Positions 7,825 to 15,526 of a stretch of DNA of 64,000 nucleotides are shown one piece after another. Below the pieces are notes generated by a model, which was given only the letters and a program-made list of their open reading frames with translations, did not search any database and was not told the origin of the DNA. A program made the position numbers and the translations under genes. The stretch comes from Spirosoma fluviale (GTDB lineage Bacteria > Bacteroidota > Bacteroidia > Cytophagales > Spirosomataceae), in the NCBI RefSeq assembly GCF_900230225.1, contig NZ_OCNH01000001.1, positions 620,001 through 684,000 of the forward strand, in the 5' to 3' direction. How positions within the stretch are numbered: position 1 is the stretch's first letter; each line of letters starts with the position of its first letter.

Positions 7825-9081
7825 CTACGGATAAATCAAATACTTCTTCCGCGTTTGCTTATAGGCCGATAATCCCGGCTCCCAGCTTTGGCGGATTTCC
7901 TTTTCGGAAACGCCCGCAATAATTTGTTTTTTAAGCGCTTCGTTGCCGCTTCGGTAATTGAAGTTGCCCATTTGCTTACTATAACTCGTATCGAAGAAAC
8001 GGGCTTTTTCGGGATAGGCTTTGTATAACTCCATCAGCCATTTCAGATTGAGCTGTTTTGTTTTGCGCAGTAGTTTGGTGTCATAGGTTCGAAGATCAAG
8101 CCCATAGCAATCTTCATCCTGATGCAAGGGTGTTTCGCTCATGCCTTTAAGACTGACAGGTTTGAAGGAGAACGAATATTGACCTTTCAGCGCAGGAGCG
8201 CCTAGTACGGTAAATGGCATGTAGGTGCCCCGTCCTTGGCTAATGATTGTTCCTTCGAACCAGCAAAGGCTGGGGTATAGTAAAATGGACTGCTGCGTGT
8301 TCAGATTGGGCGACGGAAGTACGGGCAACGTATAAGCTAAATCGTGGTTGTAATTGGCGATTTTAATAATTTTCAGCTTACACGGCTTTGTTTTGGCAAC
8401 GCCCCCCCAGCCTTCGCCGTTGATCATTTGGGCAAATTCGGCGATGGTACAGCCGTGCGTAATCGGAATTGGGTGCATACCAATCCCCGAGTACAGATGA
8501 GGCTCCAGAATAGGCCCGTCGACAATATAGCCGTTCGGATTGGGACGGTCCAGAATCATCAGCTCTTTGTTGTTCTCGGCGCAGGCTTCCATCACGTGGT
8601 TGAGCGTGTTGATGTAGGTGTAAAATCGGCAGCCCACGTCCTGAATGTCGAAGATCATTAGGTCGATATTAGCCAGTTGCTCTTTCGATGGCTTCTTGTT
8701 TTTGCCGTATAGCGAAACCACTGGAATGCCGGTTTTGGCATCAACCGCATCATCCACCTTCGCGCCGTTGCTGGCATTCCCCCGAAAGCCATGTTCCGGC
8801 CCAAAGATCGAGACGATGTTCACGCCCAGACTCACCAAACTGTCGACGCTGGGTTTGCTGCCGATGATAGACGTCTGATTAACGACCATACCAATGCGTT
8901 TTCCTTTCAGATAAGGTAGATACGCCGACACCTGATCGGCCCCGGTGATCACTTTCTTTGCCTGTACCGATTGGGTAGCGGGCGTTTCGGAAACGGAGGA
9001 TGGTAACGAGCGAACCGCCGGGTTGACGGCACACGACAGACCGATGACGAGTGGTAATACTATGAATGAGTTTATTTTCAT
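7825..9081 (-). CDS. DUF1343 lipoprotein, NamZ-like exo-beta-N-acetylmuramidase
   Basis: Start at 9081 gives 418 residues beginning MKINSFIVLPLVIGLSC, a lipoprotein signal with Cys 17. A further 41 codons of open frame upstream have no signal character and were left out. The DUF1343 blocks are clear: KGKRIGMVVNQTSI, FGPEHGFRGNASNGAKV, PVVSLYGKNKKPS, LMIFDIQDVGCRFYTYINTL, DRPNPNG, PITHGCTIAEFAQMINGEGW, LPSPNLNTQQSILLYPSLCWFEGT and the SQGRGT turn. The characterised member NamZ releases terminal MurNAc from peptidoglycan fragments. The lipid anchor places this one in the periplasm or outer membrane. The inferred role is cell-wall recycling or salvage. Confidence 0.9.
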   Translation of the reverse strand: MKINSFIVLPLVIGLSCAVNPAVRSLPSSVSETPATQSVQAKKVITGADQVSAYLPYLKGKRIGMVVNQTSIIGSKPSVDSLVSLGVNIVSIFGPEHGFRGNASNGAKVDDAVDAKTGIPVVSLYGKNKKPSKEQLANIDLMIFDIQDVGCRFYTYINTLNHVMEACAENNKELMILDRPNPNGYIVDGPILEPHLYSGIGMHPIPITHGCTIAEFAQMINGEGWGGVAKTKPCKLKIIKIANYNHDLAYTLPVLPSPNLNTQQSILLYPSLCWFEGTIISQGRGTYMPFTVLGAPALKGQYSFSFKPVSLKGMSETPLHQDEDCYGLDLRTYDTKLLRKTKQLNLKWLMELYKAYPEKARFFDTSYSKQMGNFNYRSGNEALKKQIIAGVSEKEIRQSWEPGLSAYKQTRKKYLIYP

Positions 9082-9254
9082 AAATTCAGGAAAGCGACAA
9101 GAAGAATGATGACCCGTTAAGGCGTTAGTCGACGGTAAACTTAACAAAATCCTGTAAAGAGTTTGTGGAGCTGTGCAAGAGCGTAAGAAGATTACGTTCT
9201 GCAAGTTGTATTCTTGTGTCGGATCGAAAACTTAACTAAAACCCAACCCCGCGC

Positions 9255-9653
9255 ATGCATCCTGACAAAGCCATCTTGAAAAACGCCTGGCCCTACCAGC
9301 AGGATAAACTGAATTTACCCGTTGCCAGTCTGGAAATGGCGTTACCTTTCTACGAGACCATACTCGGTTTTCGGGTGGTTTCACGTAGCGAAGCACCTCA
9401 GCCATCGGCCGTTCTTACCCGCGATGGTATCCAGATTGGCCTCGCCGAAAACGGGGGCGATCCCCAGCAGGATGGCTGCTTCTTTGAGGTCGATGATGTC
9501 GAAAAGCTATTTGCAGAAGTAAAGGCAACTGGCTTCGAAAAGGTGAGACCCGATTTTAAACAGCAGACCTACGGTAATGTAGCGTGGAAGGTCCTATTCG
9601 TAGTCGCGCCCGATGAACTGTGTTATAGTTTTGGTGAACGTGTAATAGTGTAG
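9255..9653 (+). CDS. VOC-family (glyoxalase/bleomycin-resistance fold) protein
   Basis: The protein has 132 residues with the paired beta-alpha-beta-beta-beta units of the vicinal-oxygen-chelate fold. The first half reads NLPVASLEMALPFYETILGFRVVSR. The second half contains CFFEVDDVEKLFAEVKATGFEKVRP and ends with a strand around PDELCYSFGER. A typical glyoxalase metal His near the N-terminus is not obvious, but a late acidic residue is present, so the catalytic role is unknown. The stop codon lies inside the palindrome at 9644-9714. Confidence 0.8.
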   Translation: MHPDKAILKNAWPYQQDKLNLPVASLEMALPFYETILGFRVVSRSEAPQPSAVLTRDGIQIGLAENGGDPQQDGCFFEVDDVEKLFAEVKATGFEKVRPDFKQQTYGNVAWKVLFVVAPDELCYSFGERVIV

Positions 9654-9714
9654 CGACGGCCTGAGTAGTGCCGACCGGGACGGTCGGCACTACTCAGGCC
9701 GTCGCTACACTATT
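9644..9714. repeat. 34-bp perfect palindrome between convergent genes
   Basis: Arms 9644-9677 and 9681-9714 are perfect reverse complements with a 3-nt loop. Both TAG stop codons, that of the VOC gene at 9651-9653 and that of the permease on the other strand at 9710-9712, lie within the arms. It can act as a two-way terminator. A partial relative (GTAGTGCCGAC then CCCGGTCGG) lies just upstream of the permease start near 12388-12408. Confidence 0.85.
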
Positions 9715-12385
9715 CATTCCGCAAACTCTTCACCGGGTTCGAGATGGCGGCTTTGATGCTTTGGAAACTGATCGTGAGCAGGGCAATGCAAATGGCTATC
9801 AAACCGGCCAGGGCGGGCATCCACCATTCAAAACTGGTTTTGTATGCAAAGCTTTGCAGCCAGCGGTTCATGGCATACCAGGCTAAAGGCGAGGCAATGA
9901 CGAGCGCAATCAGCACCAGTTTCAGGAAGTCTTTAGAGAGCAGGGTTACGATGCTGGCCACGGAGGCCCCCAATACTTTTCGGATGCCGATTTCTTTGGT
10001 GCGCTGTTCGGCCGTGAATGCTGTCAGCCCAAACAGGCCCAGGCAGGAAACAAGAATCGTCAGGATAGCAAAATAGAGTATGATCTGACCGATACGCTGT
10101 TCGGACCGGTATTGTCTGTCTAAATCCTGATCAACGAAACCATACGAGATTGGATAGTTCGGGTCCAGTTTCTTGTAAACGGCCGTTATAGCGGGCAGGG
10201 TGCTGGCGACCATACCGGGCTTTGTTTTTACCAACAAGTCAAAGTAGAACTCTTTCGGCCGGAAACGGAAAATGAAGGGTTCGATACTAACGTGCAATGG
10301 CCGGAAGTGGAAGTCTTTTACCACGCCAATGATCGTGCCATCGGTACCCCAGAACTTCACCTTCTTTCCTAAGGCGCTGGCGGGTGTCCAACCCATGCGT
10401 TTGGCCGCTGTTTCGTTGATCAGATACGTCCCCAATTGAGATAAGGTATCGCTCGTGATCTGAGCCGAGAAATTTCGGCCCGAAGCCATCGACATGCCCG
10501 TTGTCCTTATAAAATCAGCGTCCACATTCATCTGCGTAATCAGGAATTCATCTTTCGGCGTCTGCCCTTCCCATTCAATTGTCGAACTATTCTTCATGTC
10601 GACCAGATTGCTCGTGGTCACAGAAGCCTGCGCCACCCCCGGTAATTGCGATACATCGCTCTTGAATCGCAACGCGTTCTGTTTCAGATCACCTTTGAGT
10701 CGCACATGAAGTAATTGTGATTTGTCGAATCCCAGTTTGGTACTCTGCAAATACGCCAGTTGCCGATAGATCACTACTGTGCTGATGGCTAGTGCAATAG
10801 ACAGCACAAACTGGCCCACCACCAGCGATTGCCGGAAGCTCCGTCCCGTCTGGCCACTGGAAAAGTAGCCTGAAACACCGGTTTTTAGTACCGTGACGGG
10901 CCGGAAAGACGAGAGGAAAAAGGCCGGGTAAAGTCCGGTTAGCAAGCTAACTACGCCGGTCAGGCCAATAATGACCAGCCAGAAAGTGGGCATCTGATAG
11001 GGAATCGACATGCTTTTTTCGGCCAGATTGTTGAACACCGGCAGAAGCAGTTCGGCCAGCAACAAAGCAACCAGCATGGCTAAGGTTGTCATTAACAGTG
11101 CTTCGCTCAGAAACTGCGTGACCAGACTCGACCGCTGCGCCCCCACGCTTTTCCGAACGCCCACTTCTTTGGCCCGCTGCGACGCCCGCGCCGTGGCCAG
11201 ATTGATGAAGTTAATGACCGCAATGAGCAGCACGATCAGGCCAACCGTTACGAAAATCCGGATGTAGGTAATGTCGCTGCGTTTGCCGTAATCGGTTCCA
11301 AAGGCGAATTTGGAATACAGATAAATATCGGACAGGGGTTGCAGCAGCAAGGGCGTCTCGTTGCCCGATTGGTACTGCTTGAGTTGCCCCCGCAGTTTAT
11401 CGGCAAAAGCAGTTGGGTTAGCGGCTTTGCCCAATCCATCCGGCCGCAACTGAAGGTAGGTATGGTAGCTGTTGCTGTTCCATTTCATGCTCCATTCGTC
11501 ATTGCGCTCAAGCCATTTGAACGGCATCAGGACATCAAACTGAATATGCGATTGCGTAGGTGGATTTTTCGCCACCCCCACCAGCGTGAAGGTCTGGTCT
11601 TTGTTAAGGGTGATCGACTGGCCCAGCAGGTTTTTCTGCCGCCAGTCTGCACCGAAAAAACGCTCAGCGGTAGTTTCACTGAAAACCAGTTCGTTCGGGC
11701 CACGAAAGATGGTGTTCGTGTCGCCCATGATGAGCGGATAGCTGAACAGACTGAAAAAGCTGGGGTCGACGATCAAAAACTGCTCGGGTTCAATGGCCTG
11801 ACGCCCTTTGGTCAATAGGCCATGCCACTGGCCAACTCGGGTTGTGCGCTGTACTTCAGGGAAATCCTTCTGAAGCGCAGCGGCCAGTGGACCCGGCGTA
11901 ACGGCTACATCAACAATGCCTTCGGGCTGTGTTTGCCGTTCGGTAATCCGATAAATGTGCGCGAAATTCGCGTTGAAGCGGTCGTAACTCAGTTCGTCAT
12001 AGACGTAGAGGGCAATGAGCAGGCAGCAGGCCATGCCCAACGCCAGTCCGCCGATGTTGATGGCAGAATACACCCTGTTCTTGATAAGGTTCCGGGTGGC
12101 GATTTTTAAGTAATTACGAAGCATGTCGGGGTGTAAGGGAAAGAGTGCTGAATAGGTCTGTGTTTTCGACTTGGCTAACGGTCGTATCAGTTTCAGGGCT
12201 GCCAGCCCATATCGCCAGTTGGCGCGTCGTTCGCCTACCATTTGCCGCCAGTAGTCGTAAAGTTCGAGTAGGTCGCCCTGCACCTCCTCTTGTGTATCGG
12301 GATGGCCGAAGTTCTCAAGGAGCCAGTTTGCCCAGCGGGGCGGTCCGACGTTTCGGGGTCCAACATCTCGGGGGGTGTTTTTCAT
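9710..12385 (-). CDS. ABC-type permease with prefix domain (FtsX/MacB-like), unit 1
   Basis: The 891-residue protein has a soluble permease-prefix segment at about 15-75 (PPRWANWLLENFG, then GDLLELYDYWRQMVGERRANWRY). The permease core starts at Met 88 (MLRNYLKIATRNLIKNR). The core has two repeats of a membrane helix, a MacB-like periplasmic domain and an FtsX three-helix bundle. The cytoplasmic coupling motif occurs in both halves, as RAKEVGVRKSVGA and as QRTKEIGIRKVLGAS at about 793. The tail SIKAAISNPVKSLRNE is shared by all six permeases here. The related families export peptides, lipoproteins or drugs with a separate ATPase. None is encoded nearby. Its padR gene is 83 bp upstream. Confidence 0.88.
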   Translation of the reverse strand: MKNTPRDVGPRNVGPPRWANWLLENFGHPDTQEEVQGDLLELYDYWRQMVGERRANWRYGLAALKLIRPLAKSKTQTYSALFPLHPDMLRNYLKIATRNLIKNRVYSAINIGGLALGMACCLLIALYVYDELSYDRFNANFAHIYRITERQTQPEGIVDVAVTPGPLAAALQKDFPEVQRTTRVGQWHGLLTKGRQAIEPEQFLIVDPSFFSLFSYPLIMGDTNTIFRGPNELVFSETTAERFFGADWRQKNLLGQSITLNKDQTFTLVGVAKNPPTQSHIQFDVLMPFKWLERNDEWSMKWNSNSYHTYLQLRPDGLGKAANPTAFADKLRGQLKQYQSGNETPLLLQPLSDIYLYSKFAFGTDYGKRSDITYIRIFVTVGLIVLLIAVINFINLATARASQRAKEVGVRKSVGAQRSSLVTQFLSEALLMTTLAMLVALLLAELLLPVFNNLAEKSMSIPYQMPTFWLVIIGLTGVVSLLTGLYPAFFLSSFRPVTVLKTGVSGYFSSGQTGRSFRQSLVVGQFVLSIALAISTVVIYRQLAYLQSTKLGFDKSQLLHVRLKGDLKQNALRFKSDVSQLPGVAQASVTTSNLVDMKNSSTIEWEGQTPKDEFLITQMNVDADFIRTTGMSMASGRNFSAQITSDTLSQLGTYLINETAAKRMGWTPASALGKKVKFWGTDGTIIGVVKDFHFRPLHVSIEPFIFRFRPKEFYFDLLVKTKPGMVASTLPAITAVYKKLDPNYPISYGFVDQDLDRQYRSEQRIGQIILYFAILTILVSCLGLFGLTAFTAEQRTKEIGIRKVLGASVASIVTLLSKDFLKLVLIALVIASPLAWYAMNRWLQSFAYKTSFEWWMPALAGLIAICIALLTISFQSIKAAISNPVKSLRNE

Positions 12386-12468
12386 CGTAGTGCCGACTGT
12401 CCCGGTCGGGTGAAATGGTGTTTAACGATTTGGTATACAGGATGTAAATTCGACGGCCAAGCCCTGCG

Positions 12469-12807
12469 CTATCCGCCCATCAGCTGAAGCGTTTGCGGAG
12501 GCATAGCTGCCCATAACTCCTCGCGAATCTGCTTCACTTCCTGCAATGCCTTCCGACCCAGCGCTGTTACGGTGAAAAAACGCTTTCTTCGGCCACCTCG
12601 CTCAGCCGTGGCACCACCCATCTCCGACGATAGAAAGCCTTTTTCTTCCAACCGTTGCAGGGTTGTATGTACGGTGCTAAAGCCAACGCCCCGCCCGGTT
12701 CGCTGCTCGATCTCCTGTGTGACCGTGACGCCATAAGCCTCCTCGCCCAGAACCGCTACAGTCAGCAAAACCACTTCTTCAAACTCTCCCAGAAAGGTTC
12801 GTTTCAT
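12469..12807 (-). CDS. PadR-family transcriptional regulator, unit 1
   Basis: The 112-residue protein has the winged-helix PadR fold: MKRTFLGEFEEVVLLTVAVL (helix 1), GEEAYGVTVTQEIEQRTGR (helix 2), FSTVHTTLQRLEEKGFLSSEMG (recognition helix and wing), AERGGRRKRFFTVTALGRKAL (wing), then a short C-terminal dimerisation helix. It heads the permease unit and probably represses it or senses its substrate (inference from PadR-transporter pairs). In this unit the padR stop and permease start are 83 bp apart, while they overlap by 4 bp in the two other intact units; the added DNA contains part of a palindromic repeat. A sigma-54-like promoter lies about 30 bp upstream. Confidence 0.9.
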   Translation of the reverse strand: MKRTFLGEFEEVVLLTVAVLGEEAYGVTVTQEIEQRTGRGVGFSTVHTTLQRLEEKGFLSSEMGGATAERGGRRKRFFTVTALGRKALQEVKQIREELWAAMPPQTLQLMGG

Positions 12808-12835
12808 ACCCGGTTGATATTATACGATAATGCCG

Positions 12836-12851
12836 AACAAATGCGGTGCCA
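12836..12851 (-). promoter_or_regulatory. Sigma-54-like -24/-12 promoter, unit 1
   Basis: On the minus strand it reads TGGCACCGCATTTGTT. It matches the sigma-54 pattern TGGCAC-N5-TTGCW except for T in place of C at the -12 GC. It is 28 bp upstream of the padR start and aligns with equivalents at 18162, 25055 and 29217. Confidence 0.65.
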
Positions 12852-12914
12852 ACTACCCAAAAGTGCCTTGATTGCTCAGAATCGAACTAATTATTGTATG
12901 CAGGATAAGTCAAC

Positions 12915-12952
12915 TGTCCGTTTCTGGACAGGTGTTGTGCCTAAAACGGACA
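12915..12952. promoter_or_regulatory. Tandem TGTCC-N6-GGACA operator pair, unit 1
   Basis: Site 1 at 12915-12930 is TGTCCGTTTCTGGACA, a perfect 5-bp inverted repeat. Site 2 at 12936-12952 is TGTGC-N7-GGACA, weaker. A 5-bp gap separates them. Site 1 begins 64 bp from the outer edge of the sigma-54-like element, as in unit 2. Likely an enhancer for an NtrC-type activator (inference). Confidence 0.6.
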
Positions 12953-12981
12953 AGGCAACCCGAACATCGGGTTGCCTTGTC
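12949..12981 (-). terminator. Strong stem-loop terminator after the 13016 permease
   Basis: A 15-bp perfect inverted repeat (12949-12963 with 12967-12981) with a 3-nt loop, followed on the minus strand by CGTTTTAGG. It ends the two-permease unit, and its far arm overlaps operator site 2 of unit 1 by four bases. Confidence 0.7.
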
Positions 12982-13015
12982 AAAAGATAACAGTCTAAAC
13001 CAGCCTGATTGTCGC

Positions 13016-15388
13016 TTACTCCGCACTTCGCAAACTTTTCACCGGGTTCATCAAAGCGGCTTTGATGCTCTGGAAGCTGACCGTTAATTGAGCAATGCCA
13101 ATGGCGATCAGGCCCGCCAGCGCAAAGACCCACCATTCAATGTCGATTCGGTAAGCGAAGTCTTTGAGCCATTGGTGCATGGCCCACCAGGCCAGGGGTG
13201 AGGCAATCAAGATGGCAATCAGCACCAGTTTCAAAAAGTCTTTCGACAGCAGCACGACGATGTTGGGCACCGACGCTCCAAGCACTTTACGCACGCCGAT
13301 TTCTTTGGTGCGTTGCTCAGCGGTAAACATGGCCAGGCCAAACAAACCGAGACAGGCAATGAAAATGGCGATAATCGCAAAGGCGTTTGCCAGGGTGCCA
13401 ATCAGGGTTTCGCTTTTATACTGCTCCCGGAAACTCTCGTCGGCGAATGTATAATCGAATGGGTAGGCTGGATTAAACTGTTTGGCCAGCCGCTCCATGC
13501 TCTTGAGCGCCTTTTCGGTCTGACCGGGTTGCGTGCGAACAAGCAGGACCGTATTGGTCGAATCCAATCGTAAAATGAGGGGCTCGATGGCTACGCGCAG
13601 GGAATTGATGTGAAAATTTTTGATCAGCCCAACAATCTTCCCCGACTTACCCCAGAATTTCAAATCCTGACCAACGGCGCTCTTCATGCCCGGCGTGGAT
13701 GCGCCCATTCGACGGGCGGCTTCTTCGTTGACGATGTAATTGGTGCTGTCGGTTATGGTGCCCTTTGAAAAGTCGCGGCCATCGAGCAGCTTAATCTTCA
13801 TGGTTGAGATGAAGTCGTAGCTGATCGGAAGCTGATTGAACAGGGTTTTATCGCCTTCGGGTTTGCCTTTCCACTCAACGCCGGTGGTCGAACTGCCAAT
13901 TTGCATCGGGTCGTTGCCTGCCGATGATACGGATTGAATACCTGGTGCTTGTAGAAGTTCTTCCCGGAACGCGTCGAACCGTTTGGGTAAATCGCCTTCG
14001 AGGTCCATATAAACGACATTTTCACGGTCAAGGCCCAGGTTTTTGGTGCGGATATAATCCACCTGCCGACCAGCAATCAAGGTTCCAATAATTAACAATA
14101 ATGAGAGAGCAAACTGGAAAACTACTAACCCTTGTCGGAAGAATACGGCACCCGCCGTAAATCGTAGCGTACCTTTCAACACCTTTACCGGTTGAAGCGA
14201 CGATAGAAATAAGGCCGGGTAACTACCAGAAATGAGTCCGGTTATCAGGGCTAATCCAAACAGGGTGAGCCAGTACAGCGGGTTGGCGTACTGGATTTCT
14301 ATATGTTTCTCCGTTAAGGTATTGAAGCTTGAAAGCAGCACCTGCACCAGAACTATCGCAATCAGCAATGAGAAGAGGGCCGTCAATACTGCTTCGCCAA
14401 CAAACTGACCGACCAGATACGAACGTTCGGCCCCTACAACCTTCCGAATGCCTACTTCCTTCGCCCGTTTGGCCGAGCGGGCCGTAGCCAGATTCATGAA
14501 GTTGATGCAGGCAATAATGAGCAGGAAGATAGCGACAATGGTGAAAATCCGGACGTACTCAATCCGCCCGCCATCGGGCTTGCCATTGGTGAATTTCGAT
14601 TGCAGGTAGGCTTTCTCGTAGGGAAATAGGAACGTCGTGATGGTCGTCACGTTCTTGTCATGCTTCTTAATAAAGTTTAGGATTTTGTCATTCAGAGCGT
14701 CGATATCCGCATTTGGGTGCAGGAGCGCGTAGGTTCGGATGCCGTTATTGTCCCAGCCTTCCAGCCACTTGTTCTCCTTCTCGTACGGCGCTTCGGGCAA
14801 CACAAAATCAAATTTAAGAGAGGATGTTTCGGGTATGTCCTTCACCACCCCCGTTACTTTGTGATCCTCCTTATTATCGACCCGAACCATCCGCCCCAGT
14901 ACATCCGTTCGACCAAAAAGCTTTTGCGCTGCTTTTTCGGAGATAACGATAGACGTTGGCTCCGCAATGGCCGTTTTTGGGTCGCCATACGCAAGGGGGA
15001 AGGAGAATATCTGGAATAAATCTGGGCTCGAATACCGCCCTTTTTCTTTGTACCCTTTGTCGCCCACCGAAAGCAGGTGCTCTTCCTGCCAGGTAACTTT
15101 AACTGTCCGTTCAACTTCGGGCACTTCAGCTTTCAGGGCAAAAGCCAGCGGTCCGGGTGTTGAGGGGGTGGTACTGATGTCGTTGCCTGTCCATTGCTGG
15201 TTCTCCAATACTTCATAAATGTTTGGCCCGTTGGCGTGGAACTGGTCGATGCTGCGTTCGTCCTGCACCCAGAGTAAAATGAGCAGGCTGCTGGTCATGC
15301 CGAGAGCAAGGCCCAGCACATTGATAAAGGAGAAGGTTTTGCTCCGGGCAATGTTGCGCCAGGCGATTTTGAGATAGTTTCGGAACAT
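13016..15388 (-). CDS. ABC-type permease without prefix domain (FtsX/MacB-like), unit 2 second gene
   Basis: Starting at the ATG of MFRNYLKIAWRNIARSKTFSF the protein has 790 residues. A 28-codon upstream extension is out of character and derives from repeat-like DNA. It has the same core as its neighbours: helix 1, a MacB-like periplasmic domain, FtsX helices with RAKEVGIRKVVGAERS, a second periplasmic domain, QRTKEIGVRKVLGAS, and the tail NPVKSLRSAE. Unlike the other five permeases it has no soluble prefix domain, so it may depend on the prefix of the permease encoded just upstream (15527-18115) to form a hetero-pair. It lies 138 bp downstream of that gene and is probably read from the same promoter. 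No ATPase is adjacent. Confidence 0.87.
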   Translation of the reverse strand: MFRNYLKIAWRNIARSKTFSFINVLGLALGMTSSLLILLWVQDERSIDQFHANGPNIYEVLENQQWTGNDISTTPSTPGPLAFALKAEVPEVERTVKVTWQEEHLLSVGDKGYKEKGRYSSPDLFQIFSFPLAYGDPKTAIAEPTSIVISEKAAQKLFGRTDVLGRMVRVDNKEDHKVTGVVKDIPETSSLKFDFVLPEAPYEKENKWLEGWDNNGIRTYALLHPNADIDALNDKILNFIKKHDKNVTTITTFLFPYEKAYLQSKFTNGKPDGGRIEYVRIFTIVAIFLLIIACINFMNLATARSAKRAKEVGIRKVVGAERSYLVGQFVGEAVLTALFSLLIAIVLVQVLLSSFNTLTEKHIEIQYANPLYWLTLFGLALITGLISGSYPALFLSSLQPVKVLKGTLRFTAGAVFFRQGLVVFQFALSLLLIIGTLIAGRQVDYIRTKNLGLDRENVVYMDLEGDLPKRFDAFREELLQAPGIQSVSSAGNDPMQIGSSTTGVEWKGKPEGDKTLFNQLPISYDFISTMKIKLLDGRDFSKGTITDSTNYIVNEEAARRMGASTPGMKSAVGQDLKFWGKSGKIVGLIKNFHINSLRVAIEPLILRLDSTNTVLLVRTQPGQTEKALKSMERLAKQFNPAYPFDYTFADESFREQYKSETLIGTLANAFAIIAIFIACLGLFGLAMFTAEQRTKEIGVRKVLGASVPNIVVLLSKDFLKLVLIAILIASPLAWWAMHQWLKDFAYRIDIEWWVFALAGLIAIGIAQLTVSFQSIKAALMNPVKSLRSAE

Positions 15389-15461
15389 AATTACCAGCGG
15401 TTGAGGACACAGTTGATCCAAAGACGCAGGAAATTCTGTTTCGTTGCTTTTGTGTCTCACC

Positions 15462-15525
15462 TTGCGTCCCACCTCGCGTCAGCCAAAACCATCCGGTCGG
15501 GAGACGCAACGTATTGCGTCTCTAC
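15462..15525. repeat. GAGACGCAA palindromic repeat, copy between two permease genes
   Basis: This copy has the conserved order CTTGCGTCCC, then GCGTCAGCCAAAACCATCCG, then GAGACGCAACGTATTGCGTC, which also occurs in inverted order at 19199-19288 and 26087-26168. It fills most of the gap between the 13016 and 15527 permease genes and ends two bases before the latter's stop codon. Confidence 0.75.
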
Positions 15526-15526
15526 A

